Origin: Nocardiopsis sp. JB363
GTDB lineage: Bacteria; Actinomycetota; Actinomycetes; Streptosporangiales; Streptosporangiaceae
Assembly: GCF_900143625.1 (NCBI RefSeq)
Contig: NZ_FRFF01000198.1
Location: forward strand, 1 to 64,000
Reading direction: 5' to 3'
DNA length: 64,000 bases
In this document: positions 17,199 to 27,191 of the stretch, in pieces
Layout: every line of letters starts with the position of its first letter
Numbering within the stretch: the first letter of the stretch is position 1
The notes under the pieces: generated by a model
Told to the model about the DNA's origin: nothing
Database searches by the model: none
Seen by the model: only the letters and a program-made list of their open reading frames with translations
Position numbers and translations under genes: made by a program

Positions 17199-18035
17199 TC
17201 AGTCGCTGTGGCGGACGGGTTCGCAGCGTTGCAGGGTGGGACGCTTGGGGCTCACACCGTCGCCGGAGGAACGGCCGGTCAGCCGGCGGTGGATCCACGG
17301 GACCAGGAACTCACGGGCCCAGTGCAGGTCCTCGTGGCGGGCGGTCCGCCAGTCACGGGGCTCCGGCGGGGGCCACGGCTCGTTCCAGTCGCCCTCGACC
17401 GGCACGTCCAACACCTCGCACACACGCAGGGCCAGGCGCCGGTGACCTTCCGAGGACAGGTGCAGGCGGTCCCAGTTCCAGGCCCGGCTCTCGTCCAGGA
17501 CACGCATGCTCCACACGTCGACGACGTCACAGCCGTACTTGTCGGCGACCGCGCGCATGTGCATGTTGTAGGTGGCGATCTTGCCTCGCAGGTGACGCAT
17601 GACCGGCTGCCAGTTGGTGTCGAAGCCGGTGAAGACGACCACCCGGGCCCCGGTGGCGCGCAGTTCGGCCACCATGGACTCGAAGGTCTCCACGACCTGG
17701 TCGGGGTCGCTGCCAGGGCGCAGGATGTCGTTTCCGCCCGCGCACAGGGTGATGAGGTCGGGCTTCATCTCGACCGCGCGCGGCACCTGCTCGTCACGGA
17801 TCCCGGCGATGAGGCGACCGCGGACGGCGAGGTTGGCGTAGCGGACCTCGGGCACGTGTTCGGCGAGATGCTCGGCCACGCGATCGGCCCAGCCCCGATA
17901 ACGCCCGTTGGGCACGCTGTCACTGTCCGGGTAATGATCGCTCATACCCTCGGTGAAGCTGTCACCGAGGGCGACGTAGGACAGGATGTCCTTGCTCTTC
18001 AGGTCACCGGAGGCTCCGGTCGGCACACCACTCAT
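17199..18035 (-). CDS. SGNH/GDSL-family hydrolase (copy 1)
   Basis: A 278-aa SGNH hydrolase, probably a lipase or esterase. The catalytic blocks are block I YVALGDSFTEG (Ser), block II Gly in NLAVRGRLIAG, block [17 protein letters not shown] (Asn), and block [19 protein letters not shown] (Asp and His). No signal peptide or membrane segment is visible, so it should be cytosolic. It ends with a charged tail ([17 protein letters not shown]) shared with the neighbouring copy. It follows copy 2 on the same strand after 140 bases. Confidence 0.88.
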   Translation of the reverse strand: MSGVPTGASGDLKSKDILSYVALGDSFTEGMSDHYPDSDSVPNGRYRGWADRVAEHLAEHVPEVRYANLAVRGRLIAGIRDEQVPRAVEMKPDLITLCAGGNDILRPGSDPDQVVETFESMVAELRATGARVVVFTGFDTNWQPVMRHLRGKIATYNMHMRAVADKYGCDVVDVWSMRVLDESRAWNWDRLHLSSEGHRRLALRVCEVLDVPVEGDWNEPWPPPEPRDWRTARHEDLHWAREFLVPWIHRRLTGRSSGDGVSPKRPTLQRCEPVRHSD

Positions 18036-18175
18036 GGTGTTCGATGATGCAACCTCCGACCCGGGTTACGCGACAGTAGGTTGATGGTTCGTCACGTTTT
18101 GGGGTGGAGCTCACACCACGGGCGGTGTACCGAAGGTCGCCCGGGGCGACCGCTCATGGCCCCCCGGGTTCGGGA

Positions 18176-18973
18176 TCATCGGTCCTTGGTCAGGGGTGTC
18201 AGCTCGGGACGCTTGGCGGTCACCGTGTCACCGGAGGAACGTCCGGTCAGCCGCCGGCCGATCCACGGGCCCAGGGACCCCTTCACCCAGTGCAGGTCCT
18301 CCCGACGCGCCTCGGCCCAGCCCACCCGTTCCGTCTCGGGCCAGGGCTCGTCCCAACGCTCGGAGGTGGGCACGCCGAGGACGTCGGCCACGCGCAGCGC
18401 CAACCGGCGGTGCCCCTCCGGGGACATGTGCAGCCGGTCCTCGTCCCAGGCCCGGGCGTCGGTGAGCACGTCCATGGACCACTGGTCGACCAGGTGGCAG
18501 CCGTACTCGTCGGCGATCGCGCGCACGTTCATGTAGTAGCGCGCGAACAGGCCGATGGTGCCGCGCATGTACCCGGTCGCGATGTTCACGCCGGTGAAGA
18601 GGACCACGTCGCTGCCGCCCTTGCGCAGGCGGGACACGGTGTGCTCCAGGACGCGGGCCAGACGCTCGGGGTCGCCGGCCGGGCGCAGCAGGTCGTTGCC
18701 GCCGGCGCACAGGGTCACCAGGTCCGGAGCCATCTCCAAGGTGGGCGGCAGCTGGTCGGTGACGATCTGCCGGATGAGCTTGCCCCGTACCGCCAGGTTG
18801 GCGTAGCGGACCTCACCGACGTGGTCGGCCAGGTGCTCGGCCAGGCGGTCCGCCCATCCGCGGAACACCCCGGAGCCGTCCGGATAGGGGTCGCCCACAC
18901 CTTCGGTGAAGCTGTCCCCCATCGACACCACGGACATCCCGGGCCGGATCGGTGAACTCTCGCTGTCCTTCAC
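18176..18973 (-). CDS. SGNH/GDSL-family hydrolase (copy 2)
   Basis: A 265-aa paralogue of the downstream hydrolase, with every catalytic block kept: [47 protein letters not shown], and [20 protein letters not shown]. The shared C-terminus ends [18 protein letters not shown]. The pair is a tandem duplication. The GTG start overlaps the uppS stop (GTGA), so it is translationally coupled to uppS. That hints at a lipid-linked or envelope substrate, but no substrate can be named. Confidence 0.88.
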   Translation of the reverse strand: MKDSESSPIRPGMSVVSMGDSFTEGVGDPYPDGSGVFRGWADRLAEHLADHVGEVRYANLAVRGKLIRQIVTDQLPPTLEMAPDLVTLCAGGNDLLRPAGDPERLARVLEHTVSRLRKGGSDVVLFTGVNIATGYMRGTIGLFARYYMNVRAIADEYGCHLVDQWSMDVLTDARAWDEDRLHMSPEGHRRLALRVADVLGVPTSERWDEPWPETERVGWAEARREDLHWVKGSLGPWIGRRLTGRSSGDTVTAKRPELTPLTKDR

Positions 18974-19791
18974 TTCTTCTCCCCCTTGACCGGGTTGGGC
19001 ACGGCACCTCCGTACCGACGGTCCCGGCTCGCGTAGATCTCACAGGCACGCCACAGGTCGCGGCGGTCGAAGTCGGGCCAGAGCGTCTCCAGGAAGACGA
19101 ACTCGGCGTAGGCGCTCTGCCACAACAGGAAGTTGGACAGCCGCTGCTCACCGGAGGAGCGCACGAACAGGTCCACCGGGGGAACGTCGGGGGCGTACAG
19201 GTGCTGGGAGATCGTCTCCTCGGTGATCTTCTCCGGGGACATGCGCCCCTCGGCGACCTTGCGGGCCAGCGCGCGGGCCGCGTCGACGATCTCGGCCTGG
19301 CCGCCGTAGTTCACGCAGAACTGGAGGGTCAGCGCCGTGTTGTCCTTGGTCATCTCCTCGGCGTCCTGGAGCTCGGAGATGACGCTCTTCCAGAGCATCC
19401 CCGCCCGACCGGACCACTTGACGCGCACGCCGCGAGCGTGCATCTCGTCACGGCGTCGACGGATGACGTCGCGGTTGAAGCCCAGTAGGAACCGCACCTC
19501 ATCGGGGGAACGCTTCCAGTTCTCGGTGGAGAAGGCGTAGGCGGACAGGTTGGGCACGCCCATCTCCAAGGCGCCCTCGACCACGTCGAAGAGGGAGGCC
19601 TCCCCCGCCTTGTGGCCGTCGGTGCGCGGCAGGCCGCGTTCCTTGGCCCAGCGGCCGTTGCCGTCCATGACGACGGCGACGTGGCGGGGCACCAGATCTG
19701 CGGGGAGCTGAGGGGGCCGCGCCCCACTGGGGTGCGGAACGGGCGCGGTGTACTCCGGCCGGTTCCGCCCACCGTTGTCGAAGCCGAACAT
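18970..19791 (-). CDS. uppS: isoprenyl transferase (undecaprenyl diphosphate synthase family)
   Basis: A 273-aa cis-prenyltransferase that makes the long-chain polyprenyl diphosphate carrier for peptidoglycan and other wall polymers. It shows the catalytic Asp block [51 protein letters not shown], and the C-terminal IPP-site block [19 protein letters not shown]. The ATG at 19791 starts 2 bases after the recO stop codon, giving tight recO-uppS coupling. The following SGNH hydrolase overlaps its stop. Confidence 0.95.
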   Translation of the reverse strand: MFGFDNGGRNRPEYTAPVPHPSGARPPQLPADLVPRHVAVVMDGNGRWAKERGLPRTDGHKAGEASLFDVVEGALEMGVPNLSAYAFSTENWKRSPDEVRFLLGFNRDVIRRRRDEMHARGVRVKWSGRAGMLWKSVISELQDAEEMTKDNTALTLQFCVNYGGQAEIVDAARALARKVAEGRMSPEKITEETISQHLYAPDVPPVDLFVRSSGEQRLSNFLLWQSAYAEFVFLETLWPDFDRRDLWRACEIYASRDRRYGGAVPNPVKGEKK

Positions 19792-19793
19792 AC

Positions 19794-20525
19794 TCAAGAA
19801 CGCTCCACATGGCGCAGGGATCGAATTCCGTTTTCCAGGTGCCACTGTAGGTAGGCCGCGACCATCCCACTGCACTCGGAGCGGTGCCTGCCGTCGCTGG
19901 CGTCCGCGCTGTCCCAATCGCCTCCGAGCAGGTCGAACATGAGTCGGACCGTCTCGGGCGCGGGATGCACGGAGCCGTGCGGGCGGCACACCGAGCAGAC
20001 CATACCGCCGGCGTGCACCGCGAACGCACGGTGCTCCCCCTGTGTTCCACAGCGGGCGCACTCGGTCAGGGCCGGGGCGTAGCCGGCCACCGCCAGCGAC
20101 CGCAGGAGGTAGGCGTCCAGGACGAGCCTGGAGTCGTGACTTCCCTCACCCAGGGTGCGTAGAGCGCCGATGAGCAGGAGGAACTGGCGCAGCGCCGGGT
20201 CCTTCTCCACCGCGACGACCTTCTCGGCCGTCTCCAGCATCGCGGTGGCCGCGGTGTAGCGCGAGTAGTCGTGGACCACCGCCGTGCCGTAGGACCGGAC
20301 GGTCTCGGCCTGGGTGATGACGTCGAGGGAACGTCCGGTGTAAAGCTGGAGGTCGACGTGGGTGCACGGTTCCAGGCGGGCGCCGAAGCGGGACTTGGTA
20401 CGGCGTACGCCCTTGCCGACGGCGCGCACCAGCCCGGTACGGCGGGTCAAGAGGGTGACGATGCGGTCGGCCTCGCCCAGCTTCTGGTTGCGCAGGACGA
20501 CACCCTCGTCTCGGTAGAGGCTCAC
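19794..20525 (-). CDS. recO: DNA repair protein RecO
   Basis: A 243-aa recombination mediator that helps load RecA with RecF/RecR. The N-terminal OB fold is visible in [25 protein letters not shown] and [18 protein letters not shown]-terminal zinc motif is [10 protein letters not shown]...GMVCSVC. The GTG at 20525 matches family N-termini (SLYRDEG). A longer form from 20567 is possible because GGGGGA lies very close to the chosen start. It heads the recO-uppS-SGNH operon. Confidence 0.93.
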   Translation of the reverse strand: MSLYRDEGVVLRNQKLGEADRIVTLLTRRTGLVRAVGKGVRRTKSRFGARLEPCTHVDLQLYTGRSLDVITQAETVRSYGTAVVHDYSRYTAATAMLETAEKVVAVEKDPALRQFLLLIGALRTLGEGSHDSRLVLDAYLLRSLAVAGYAPALTECARCGTQGEHRAFAVHAGGMVCSVCRPHGSVHPAPETVRLMFDLLGGDWDSADASDGRHRSECSGMVAAYLQWHLENGIRSLRHVERS

Positions 20526-20632
20526 TCCCCCATTGTCGCGGATGAGTCCGACCACCTGGTCGGTCACCCCCGAGCAGGTTTATGGCGGTTTAGATTCCCT
20601 TTTACGGACATTTGCTCTACTCTCACGCGCTA

Positions 20633-20704
20633 GGGAGTTTCGACGTTCGGGGCGTGCTGCCCCTCCCCCACGGCCGGTAGGACACCGGCGTCGTACGAAC
20701 TCCC
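20633..20704 (+). ncRNA. candidate structured 5' leader (three-way junction) of the CAP-domain gene
   Basis: Three nested helices fit this stretch exactly. P1 pairs GGGAGTT (20633-20639) with AACTCCC (20698-20704) and CGACG (20641-20645) with CGTCG (20689-20693). P2 pairs GGGGC (20649-20653) with GCCCC (20659-20663). P3 pairs CCGGT (20674-20678) with ACCGG (20684-20688). Both hairpin loops are 5 bases. It ends 113 bases before the CAP gene start. No known riboswitch consensus was recognised; it could be a cis-regulatory RNA or chance. Confidence 0.4.
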
Positions 20705-20817
20705 TCGGGCGCGGGCACGGGAAGGACCACACCGAGACGGTTCTCGCATGGTGGAGCCCCGATCACCCCACGGGGGTGCCCGCGCGTTCCCCGATCCCGC
20801 ATGGAAGGTACAGCGAA

Positions 20818-21705
20818 ATGGCGCGAGGCAGGCGCAGGATGAGCGCTCGCGAACAGCGCTCGCTCCACGACCCCCGATCATCGGAGTACGACGATCGTTA
20901 CGACGACGAGTACGACGACTTCGATGCGAACGGCCCTGAGCGTCGCAAGAAGCGCCGAATGGTGCCCCTGGTCGCCGGTGTCATCGCCATCCCGGTCGGA
21001 CTGACCCTGGCCGGGGCCCTGGTCTTGAACACGGTCAGCGAGGACGGCCAGGAGGCGGCCAACGGTACGAGCGCCGTCGGCGAGATCGGGGAAGGCGCCG
21101 TCGCCGACGACTCCTTGGTCCCCGAGGGTGAAGAGGACGACGACTTCTTCGACGAGCCCACCGGGTCGCCCGAGCGCACCGAGCCCTCCGGGGACAGCGC
21201 ACCGCGCAGCGCGCAGGCGACCGCCACGTACTCGCCGGAGGACTCCGAGGAGGCCGACTCCGAGGGCGGCGGAAGCGGTGGCGGCGGAGGAGGAAACGGC
21301 GGCGGAGGCGGCGGTGGGGGCAACACCACCAACGCCGGCAGCGCCACGGCCAACGAGGTCGTGAACCTGGTCAACGACGAACGTTCCTCGAACGGGTGCG
21401 ACCCGGTGCACGTGGACGGTCAGTTGACCGCCGCTGCGCAGGAACACAGCGACGACATGGCCGCCCGCGACTACATGGCGCATGAGAGCCCCGAGGGCGA
21501 GGGCCCCGGCGATCGCGCGAACCGCCACGGCTACGACGCCTGGGGCGCGGAGAACGTCGCCAAGGGGCAGCAGTCCGCCCAGCAGGTGATGGACGCCTGG
21601 ATGAACAGCGAAGGCCACCGCGCCAACATCCTCAACTGCGACCTACAGGCCATCGGCGTCGGCGAGGCCGACTCGGCCTGGACGCAGAAGTTCGGCTACC
21701 AGTAG
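20818..21705 (+). CDS. membrane-anchored or secreted CAP-domain (SCP/PR1-like) protein
   Basis: A 295-aa protein with a basic/acidic N-terminus of about 47 residues, one hydrophobic segment (about 48-72) acting as signal or anchor, and a long Ser/Glu-rich linker. An almost pure Gly stretch follows at about residues 149-168. The C-terminal CAP domain includes VVNLVNDERSSNGCDPVHV, QEHSDDMAARDYMAHESP, GAENVAKGQ and SEGHRANILNCD. CAP domains in actinobacteria are extracytoplasmic and mostly of unknown activity. The ATG at 20818 is chosen for GGAAGG 9 bases upstream; a long leader precedes it. Confidence 0.88.
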   Translation: MARGRRRMSAREQRSLHDPRSSEYDDRYDDEYDDFDANGPERRKKRRMVPLVAGVIAIPVGLTLAGALVLNTVSEDGQEAANGTSAVGEIGEGAVADDSLVPEGEEDDDFFDEPTGSPERTEPSGDSAPRSAQATATYSPEDSEEADSEGGGSGGGGGGNGGGGGGGGNTTNAGSATANEVVNLVNDERSSNGCDPVHVDGQLTAAAQEHSDDMAARDYMAHESPEGEGPGDRANRHGYDAWGAENVAKGQQSAQQVMDAWMNSEGHRANILNCDLQAIGVGEADSAWTQKFGYQ

Positions 21706-21722
21706 TCCGACGAGCACGATCG

Positions 21723-21764
21723 ACGGAACGGGGCTCGCGATGGCCATCGCGAGCCCCGTTCCGT
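21723..21764. terminator. bidirectional terminator CAP gene / leuA
   Basis: A 42-base perfect palindrome: arms 21723-21740 and 21747-21764 around TGGCCA, which is itself self-complementary. It lies between two convergent genes. Confidence 0.8.
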
Positions 21765-21794
21765 TCAGTGCCAGAGGTTGGGTTCAGGCGCGGG

Positions 21795-23584
<1,790 letters not shown>

Positions 23585-23632
23585 TTAACGATCCCCGCCG
23601 CGGCCACTAAGGAGGAGCAGCTCGCGCAGCAT
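23585..23632 (-). CDS. leuL: leucine leader peptide
   Basis: A 15-aa frame, MLRELLLLSGRGGDR, has five leucines in the first eight codons, including a run of four. It lies on the leuA strand, 89 bases upstream of leuA. Leucine starvation would stall ribosomes on the Leu run and change folding of the mRNA between here and leuA. Such leuA leader peptides have been predicted for actinobacteria from comparative analysis. Confidence 0.75.
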   Translation of the reverse strand: MLRELLLLSGRGGDR

Positions 23633-23642
23633 AACGATCTTC

Positions 23643-23672
23643 ACGCTAGCAGACGGTCGCGAAATTTCGACA
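23643..23672 (-). promoter_or_regulatory. putative leuL-leuA promoter
   Basis: On the leftward strand TGTCGA (23667-23672) and TAGCGT (23643-23648) are 18 bases apart. TAGCGT is a common actinobacterial -10 form. The start would fall only a few bases before the leader ATG at 23632, so the leader may be translated almost leaderless. Confidence 0.5.
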
Positions 23673-23931
23673 CTCTCTGCTCACATACTGAGACGTGACC
23701 CCTGTGACCTGCGGCGACCCGGGAGGCCCGCGCGGATATTAGATGATCGCTCAAAATGGGTACCTCGACTTCAAGATACAGCCGATGAGGGCTACTCTGG
23801 AGGGGAACCCTTCAGTGCTAGGGGGGTCATACGGAGTCCGTCGGCGGGACCCAGGGTGCGGCCAACACCCGAGGCCTCGGTCGGCCGGTAAGCCCGAGCC
23901 GCCGCAGCGCCGGTACCGCCGACGGACATCC
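23673..23931. other. non-coding gap upstream of the leuA promoter
   Basis: 259 bases between the leuA promoter and the stop of the next leftward gene. The stretch 23735-23800 is noticeably less GC-rich than its surroundings. A rightward frame opening at 23743 has no ribosome site and decays into antisense. No hairpin terminator for the upstream gene was found. Confidence 0.4.
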
Positions 23932-24405
23932 TCATCCCGTCGCTCCTCGGGCCACCGTCACCGGTGGGAGCACGAACTCCGCCCAGAGCGCGATCACCGG
24001 TTCTCCCCACTCCCAGCGAAGCCTGCGAGCGCCCCACCCGTCGCTGAGGTGGTCGACCATCTCCAGGTTCCGACCTTCGGACTCGGGTTCGTCCGCCCCC
24101 GGGCACGGCATGGCCGCGACCTCGCTCCCCACCGGCCGCTCGGTGACGATGAGCCGCAGCACGAGGGAGGCACCGCTTCGCCCCAGGGAGAGCACGCGCA
24201 CCACGTCCGCGCTGCGCCCACCCCGCGAGGCCCGTCTCATGGTCACCGTGAGCATCTCGCTGGCGCAGAGGATGACGGCCGCCTGCTTGTCGAGGTCGAC
24301 GCCCGGCACCTTCCTCAGGTCCCGCGCGGTATCGAACCGGGCCCTCGCCAAGACCTCGACGGCCTGCGGGTACCTGCGCGAACTGGGAAAACCCGGATAG
24401 GCCAT
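23932..24405 (-). CDS. degenerate HATPase_c_2 / anti-sigma-factor-kinase-like protein
   Basis: A 157-aa protein whose tail (GRNLEMVDHLSDGWGARRL) matches the end of actinobacterial serine-kinase-like ATP-binding domains (pattern GRGL..V..L...WG). Upstream, the position of the N-box (normally ELVTNAV.HA) reads SEMLTVTMRRA, so the ATP/Mg-coordinating Asn appears replaced by Val. The G1 box (DxGxG) is not evident either. It probably does not bind ATP normally. It is downstream of the methyltransferase gene on the same strand (65-base gap). Homologues often accompany XRE regulators in AbaA/WhiJ-like signalling loci. Function unknown. Confidence 0.65.
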   Translation of the reverse strand: MAYPGFPSSRRYPQAVEVLARARFDTARDLRKVPGVDLDKQAAVILCASEMLTVTMRRASRGGRSADVVRVLSLGRSGASLVLRLIVTERPVGSEVAAMPCPGADEPESEGRNLEMVDHLSDGWGARRLRWEWGEPVIALWAEFVLPPVTVARGATG

Positions 24406-24470
24406 CCGTGAACCACGCGCTCGCGAGGGCCGGACGCGCTCACACGACCCGACTCCGCCCTCGGATCTCC

Positions 24471-25583
24471 TCATTCGGTCACCGCCCATACCGAGCGGTC
24501 GTCGTCCAGCCAGATGGTCTGCCCCGTCCGTCCGGCCGTCACCCCGAAGCGGTCGAGTCCCGGCCGTCCCGCCCTCTTCCACGCCAGGTGGGCGCGGGCC
24601 CACTCCTCGAAGAGCATGCGCGGACCGTGTTGCCTGGCCAGGATCCCTCGCGGCGCCTGGGCCGCGACCGCTCCCAGCGCCCAGGAGCCGGATTCGGGGT
24701 CGATGAGGTAGAGGGCCACACGCAGGTCCGATCTCAACAGGGCCGGCCGTACGATGCGACGCACCCCCGGCATCGCGAGACCGCAGCACAACGCGCTCGC
24801 CTCGTCCATGAGGTCCCAGGCGTCCAGGTCGAAGGCGTGGGACCGTTCCTCCTCGCCCGGTCTCACGTACCGGGAGATCAGGGCGGCCTCGTGGTCCCCC
24901 GCGAGCGCGGGAGCGTAGGGGCGCGCGATGGTGAACCGACCATGGGCACGGCCGTCGGCGCCCACGCGCAGGTCGGCCACCAGATCGTGGGAGAAGGAAC
25001 CGCCCCAGCGAGTGAGGATCCGCCCTCCGGGCAGGCACTGGTCCATCCACGCTCGGGGCACCCGGTCGACCGGCACCGATGAGATCACCCGGTCGAAGGG
25101 GGCTCGGATCGCGCAGCCGTCCCCACCGTCGCCGTCCGCCACCGAGGGGGCCAGCCCCGCTCCCAGGAGGTCGACGCGCGCGTGCTCCGCACGGGCGGGG
25201 TCGATCTCGACCGATGTCACCGCCTCCTCGCCCAGGAATCCGCACATCAGGGCGGAGCAGTAACCGCTCCCCGTCCCGATCTCCAGGACGTCCATGCCGC
25301 GGGCGAGGTCGGCACGGATCAGCAGGTCGGCCGCGCGGGAGGGCGAACAGACGGAACCGACGGCGTGTCGGCGTCCGGCCATCACCCCCTGGTCGGCGTA
25401 AGCGGCCTCCATCCACACGGCCTCGTCGTCCCAGCGATCGACCTCGCCCTGTCCACCGTCCGGGACGAAGCGATCCGGAAGGAACAGGTGGCGCGGGACC
25501 TCGGCGAAGATCCGCTCCCAGTCGGAACCCACTCTCACCTGCGCTCGGAGACGATCGACCATCCTTCTGTGGGCCCGAATCAC
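24471..25583 (-). CDS. protein-L-isoaspartate methyltransferase-like SAM-dependent enzyme
   Basis: A 370-aa protein. The N-terminal half is a class I methyltransferase of the PCMT type: YADQGVMAGRRHAVGSVCSP in the substrate region, then the SAM motif MDVLEIGTGSGYCSALM (about 105-120), VTSVEIDPARAEHARVDL, and PFDRVISSVPVDRVPRAWM. The extra ~170-residue C-terminal domain (YAPALAGDHEAAL to VWAVTE) is not present in housekeeping PCMT. Such extended PCMT-like enzymes occur as tailoring or repair enzymes in actinobacterial accessory loci. The GTG at 25583 has a strong GGAGG 7 bases upstream. It is divergent from the XRE regulator. Confidence 0.8.
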   Translation of the reverse strand: MIRAHRRMVDRLRAQVRVGSDWERIFAEVPRHLFLPDRFVPDGGQGEVDRWDDEAVWMEAAYADQGVMAGRRHAVGSVCSPSRAADLLIRADLARGMDVLEIGTGSGYCSALMCGFLGEEAVTSVEIDPARAEHARVDLLGAGLAPSVADGDGGDGCAIRAPFDRVISSVPVDRVPRAWMDQCLPGGRILTRWGGSFSHDLVADLRVGADGRAHGRFTIARPYAPALAGDHEAALISRYVRPGEEERSHAFDLDAWDLMDEASALCCGLAMPGVRRIVRPALLRSDLRVALYLIDPESGSWALGAVAAQAPRGILARQHGPRMLFEEWARAHLAWKRAGRPGLDRFGVTAGRTGQTIWLDDDRSVWAVTE

Positions 25584-25692
25584 GGTGCCACCTCCGATCA
25601 AGGTCTTCGGTCCATTAACCGGCCCCCGAATCCGGGTAAGGATGAACAAGGTGAGCAAACCCCGTTCTCTCTTCGGCACGGAATCCTGTGCA

Positions 25693-25713
25693 GATATACA
25701 CCGGTGATATGTA
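25693..25713. promoter_or_regulatory. inverted-repeat operator candidate at the XRE gene start
   Basis: The perfect 8-base palindrome CACCGGTG (25699-25706) is flanked by near-symmetrical ATAT stretches on each side, and it overlaps or adjoins the regulator start. Location in the 129-base divergent gap fits autoregulation by the XRE protein. Confidence 0.4.
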
Positions 25714-27173
25714 TGGCGAAATCGCAGCTCCCGCCCCGGGCACTCCCGCCGAACCCGTTCTGGAATCGAAATGACGTTCGTGGCTGCCTCGCACGAAGGG
25801 ACGCGGGTGCCCTCTTCGGGCTCGTGCGACAGCACACCGGGGCGAGCCAACAGACGATCGGTTCGGCGATCGACATGGCCCAGCCTCACGTGAGCGCGAT
25901 CATGTGCGGGCGGCGGGCGGTCACCGCTCTCGACACCTGGCTCCGCGTGGCCGACGGTCTGGACATGCCCTCGCAGGCCAGAAGGGTTCTCGGGCTGGCC
26001 GCCTCGGATTCCGAGAATGAAATGGAGGCGTCGTGGACAGAATCCTCATTGCGCGATAGCGACTCGTCCCCCTCCGCCGATATGGCGCGGGAGATGGCCG
26101 ACAACACTCTGAGGGACCTGATGAAACGTAGAGAGGCATTCGCCATCGGCGGCACGGTGCTGGCCGGGGCCGCCCTGACGGAACTCCTGGAACGGTGGTC
26201 CGCACCAGGGCCGAGGGGTACTCGAAAGGGCGGCTCGACCATCGGCGCGATGGAACTGGAACGGATCGAGGCGGCGACCGTGTGCCTGCGCCATTGGGAC
26301 GAGCGGTGGCGGATGGGGACACGACGCAAGGCCGTGATCGGTCAGCTCTCCGAGGTCTCCGAGTTGGTCGAGCACCGGCAGCGGTCCGACGTGCAGCGGC
26401 GGCTGTTCGCGGTGATGGCCGAACTCGCACGGGTGGTGGCGTCGATGTCCTTCGACTCGGGCGACCACGGGATGGCGCAACGCTATTACACGCTCTCCCT
26501 CCGGGCGGTCCGGTACGCGGGCCCCGAGCACTCGTCCTTCGGGGTCCGTGTGCTGGCCGACATGGCGCGCCAGATGTTGGACCTGCACCATCCCGAGGAC
26601 GCGCTCGACATCACGCGCCTGGCCCTGGACCAGGCGGCCTCGCTGGGGGCTCCGCCCGCGGTCCGTGCCCTGTTACGCACACGCGAGGGATGGTCGTACG
26701 CGCGTATGGGTCGCGCGGCGTCGTTCGAACGCACGGTGGTCCAGGCCGAGGATCTTCTGGCACGGGACGAGGGATCCGGCCCCGAGTGGTCGCCGGGGTT
26801 CGACGAGGCTGAACTGGCCGGGGTGGTCGGTGCGCGCTACCGCGACCTGGGGCGGTCCCTGGAACGGCCGGAGTCCGAACGCTTCGCGCTGAGGTCGGTC
26901 GAGTACATCTCGTCCGCGCTGGAACGACGTGGGACGGGAAGGGGAAGGACCCTCGACCTGATCGGGCTGGGTCGCACGTACGCGGTCCTGGGCGAGGGCA
27001 CGGAGTCGGCGCGTGCCGTGCGCGCGGCGTTGGGGTCGGGTCCGGGGCTGGCGTCGGGACGGGTGCGCCGACGCCTGCGCGATTGGTACGTCGAGTCGTC
27101 GGCACTGCACCGGAACCCGGACACGGCGGCGATCCGTGACGAACTCCCCCTTACCCTTCTGGCAACGCCATAG
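25713..27173 (+). CDS. XRE-family transcriptional regulator with TPR-like C-terminal domain
   Basis: A 486-aa protein. The helix-turn-helix lies at about residues 35-90 (LFGLVRQHTGASQQTIGSAI...QPHVSAIMCGRRAV). It is followed by an acidic/Ser linker, a hydrophobic stretch (FAIGGTVLAGAALTELLE) and a ~320-residue helical repeat region (MAQRYYTLSLRAVRYAG, LDITRLALDQAASLG). This architecture is the WhiJ/TPR type of actinobacterial regulator. The start is uncertain; no clear ribosome site precedes the ATG at 25713, so a leaderless message is possible. A SLOG-like gene follows after 18 bases, so they are probably one operon. Confidence 0.82.
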   Translation: MAKSQLPPRALPPNPFWNRNDVRGCLARRDAGALFGLVRQHTGASQQTIGSAIDMAQPHVSAIMCGRRAVTALDTWLRVADGLDMPSQARRVLGLAASDSENEMEASWTESSLRDSDSSPSADMAREMADNTLRDLMKRREAFAIGGTVLAGAALTELLERWSAPGPRGTRKGGSTIGAMELERIEAATVCLRHWDERWRMGTRRKAVIGQLSEVSELVEHRQRSDVQRRLFAVMAELARVVASMSFDSGDHGMAQRYYTLSLRAVRYAGPEHSSFGVRVLADMARQMLDLHHPEDALDITRLALDQAASLGAPPAVRALLRTREGWSYARMGRAASFERTVVQAEDLLARDEGSGPEWSPGFDEAELAGVVGARYRDLGRSLERPESERFALRSVEYISSALERRGTGRGRTLDLIGLGRTYAVLGEGTESARAVRAALGSGPGLASGRVRRRLRDWYVESSALHRNPDTAAIRDELPLTLLATP

Positions 27174-27191
27174 AAGACAAAAGGGGCCAGG

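Noticed and set aside
20570-20817. A c-di-AMP (ydaO) riboswitch upstream of the CAP-domain gene
   Set aside because: The leader has a three-way-junction fold but none of the conserved ydaO core segments that I can recognise.
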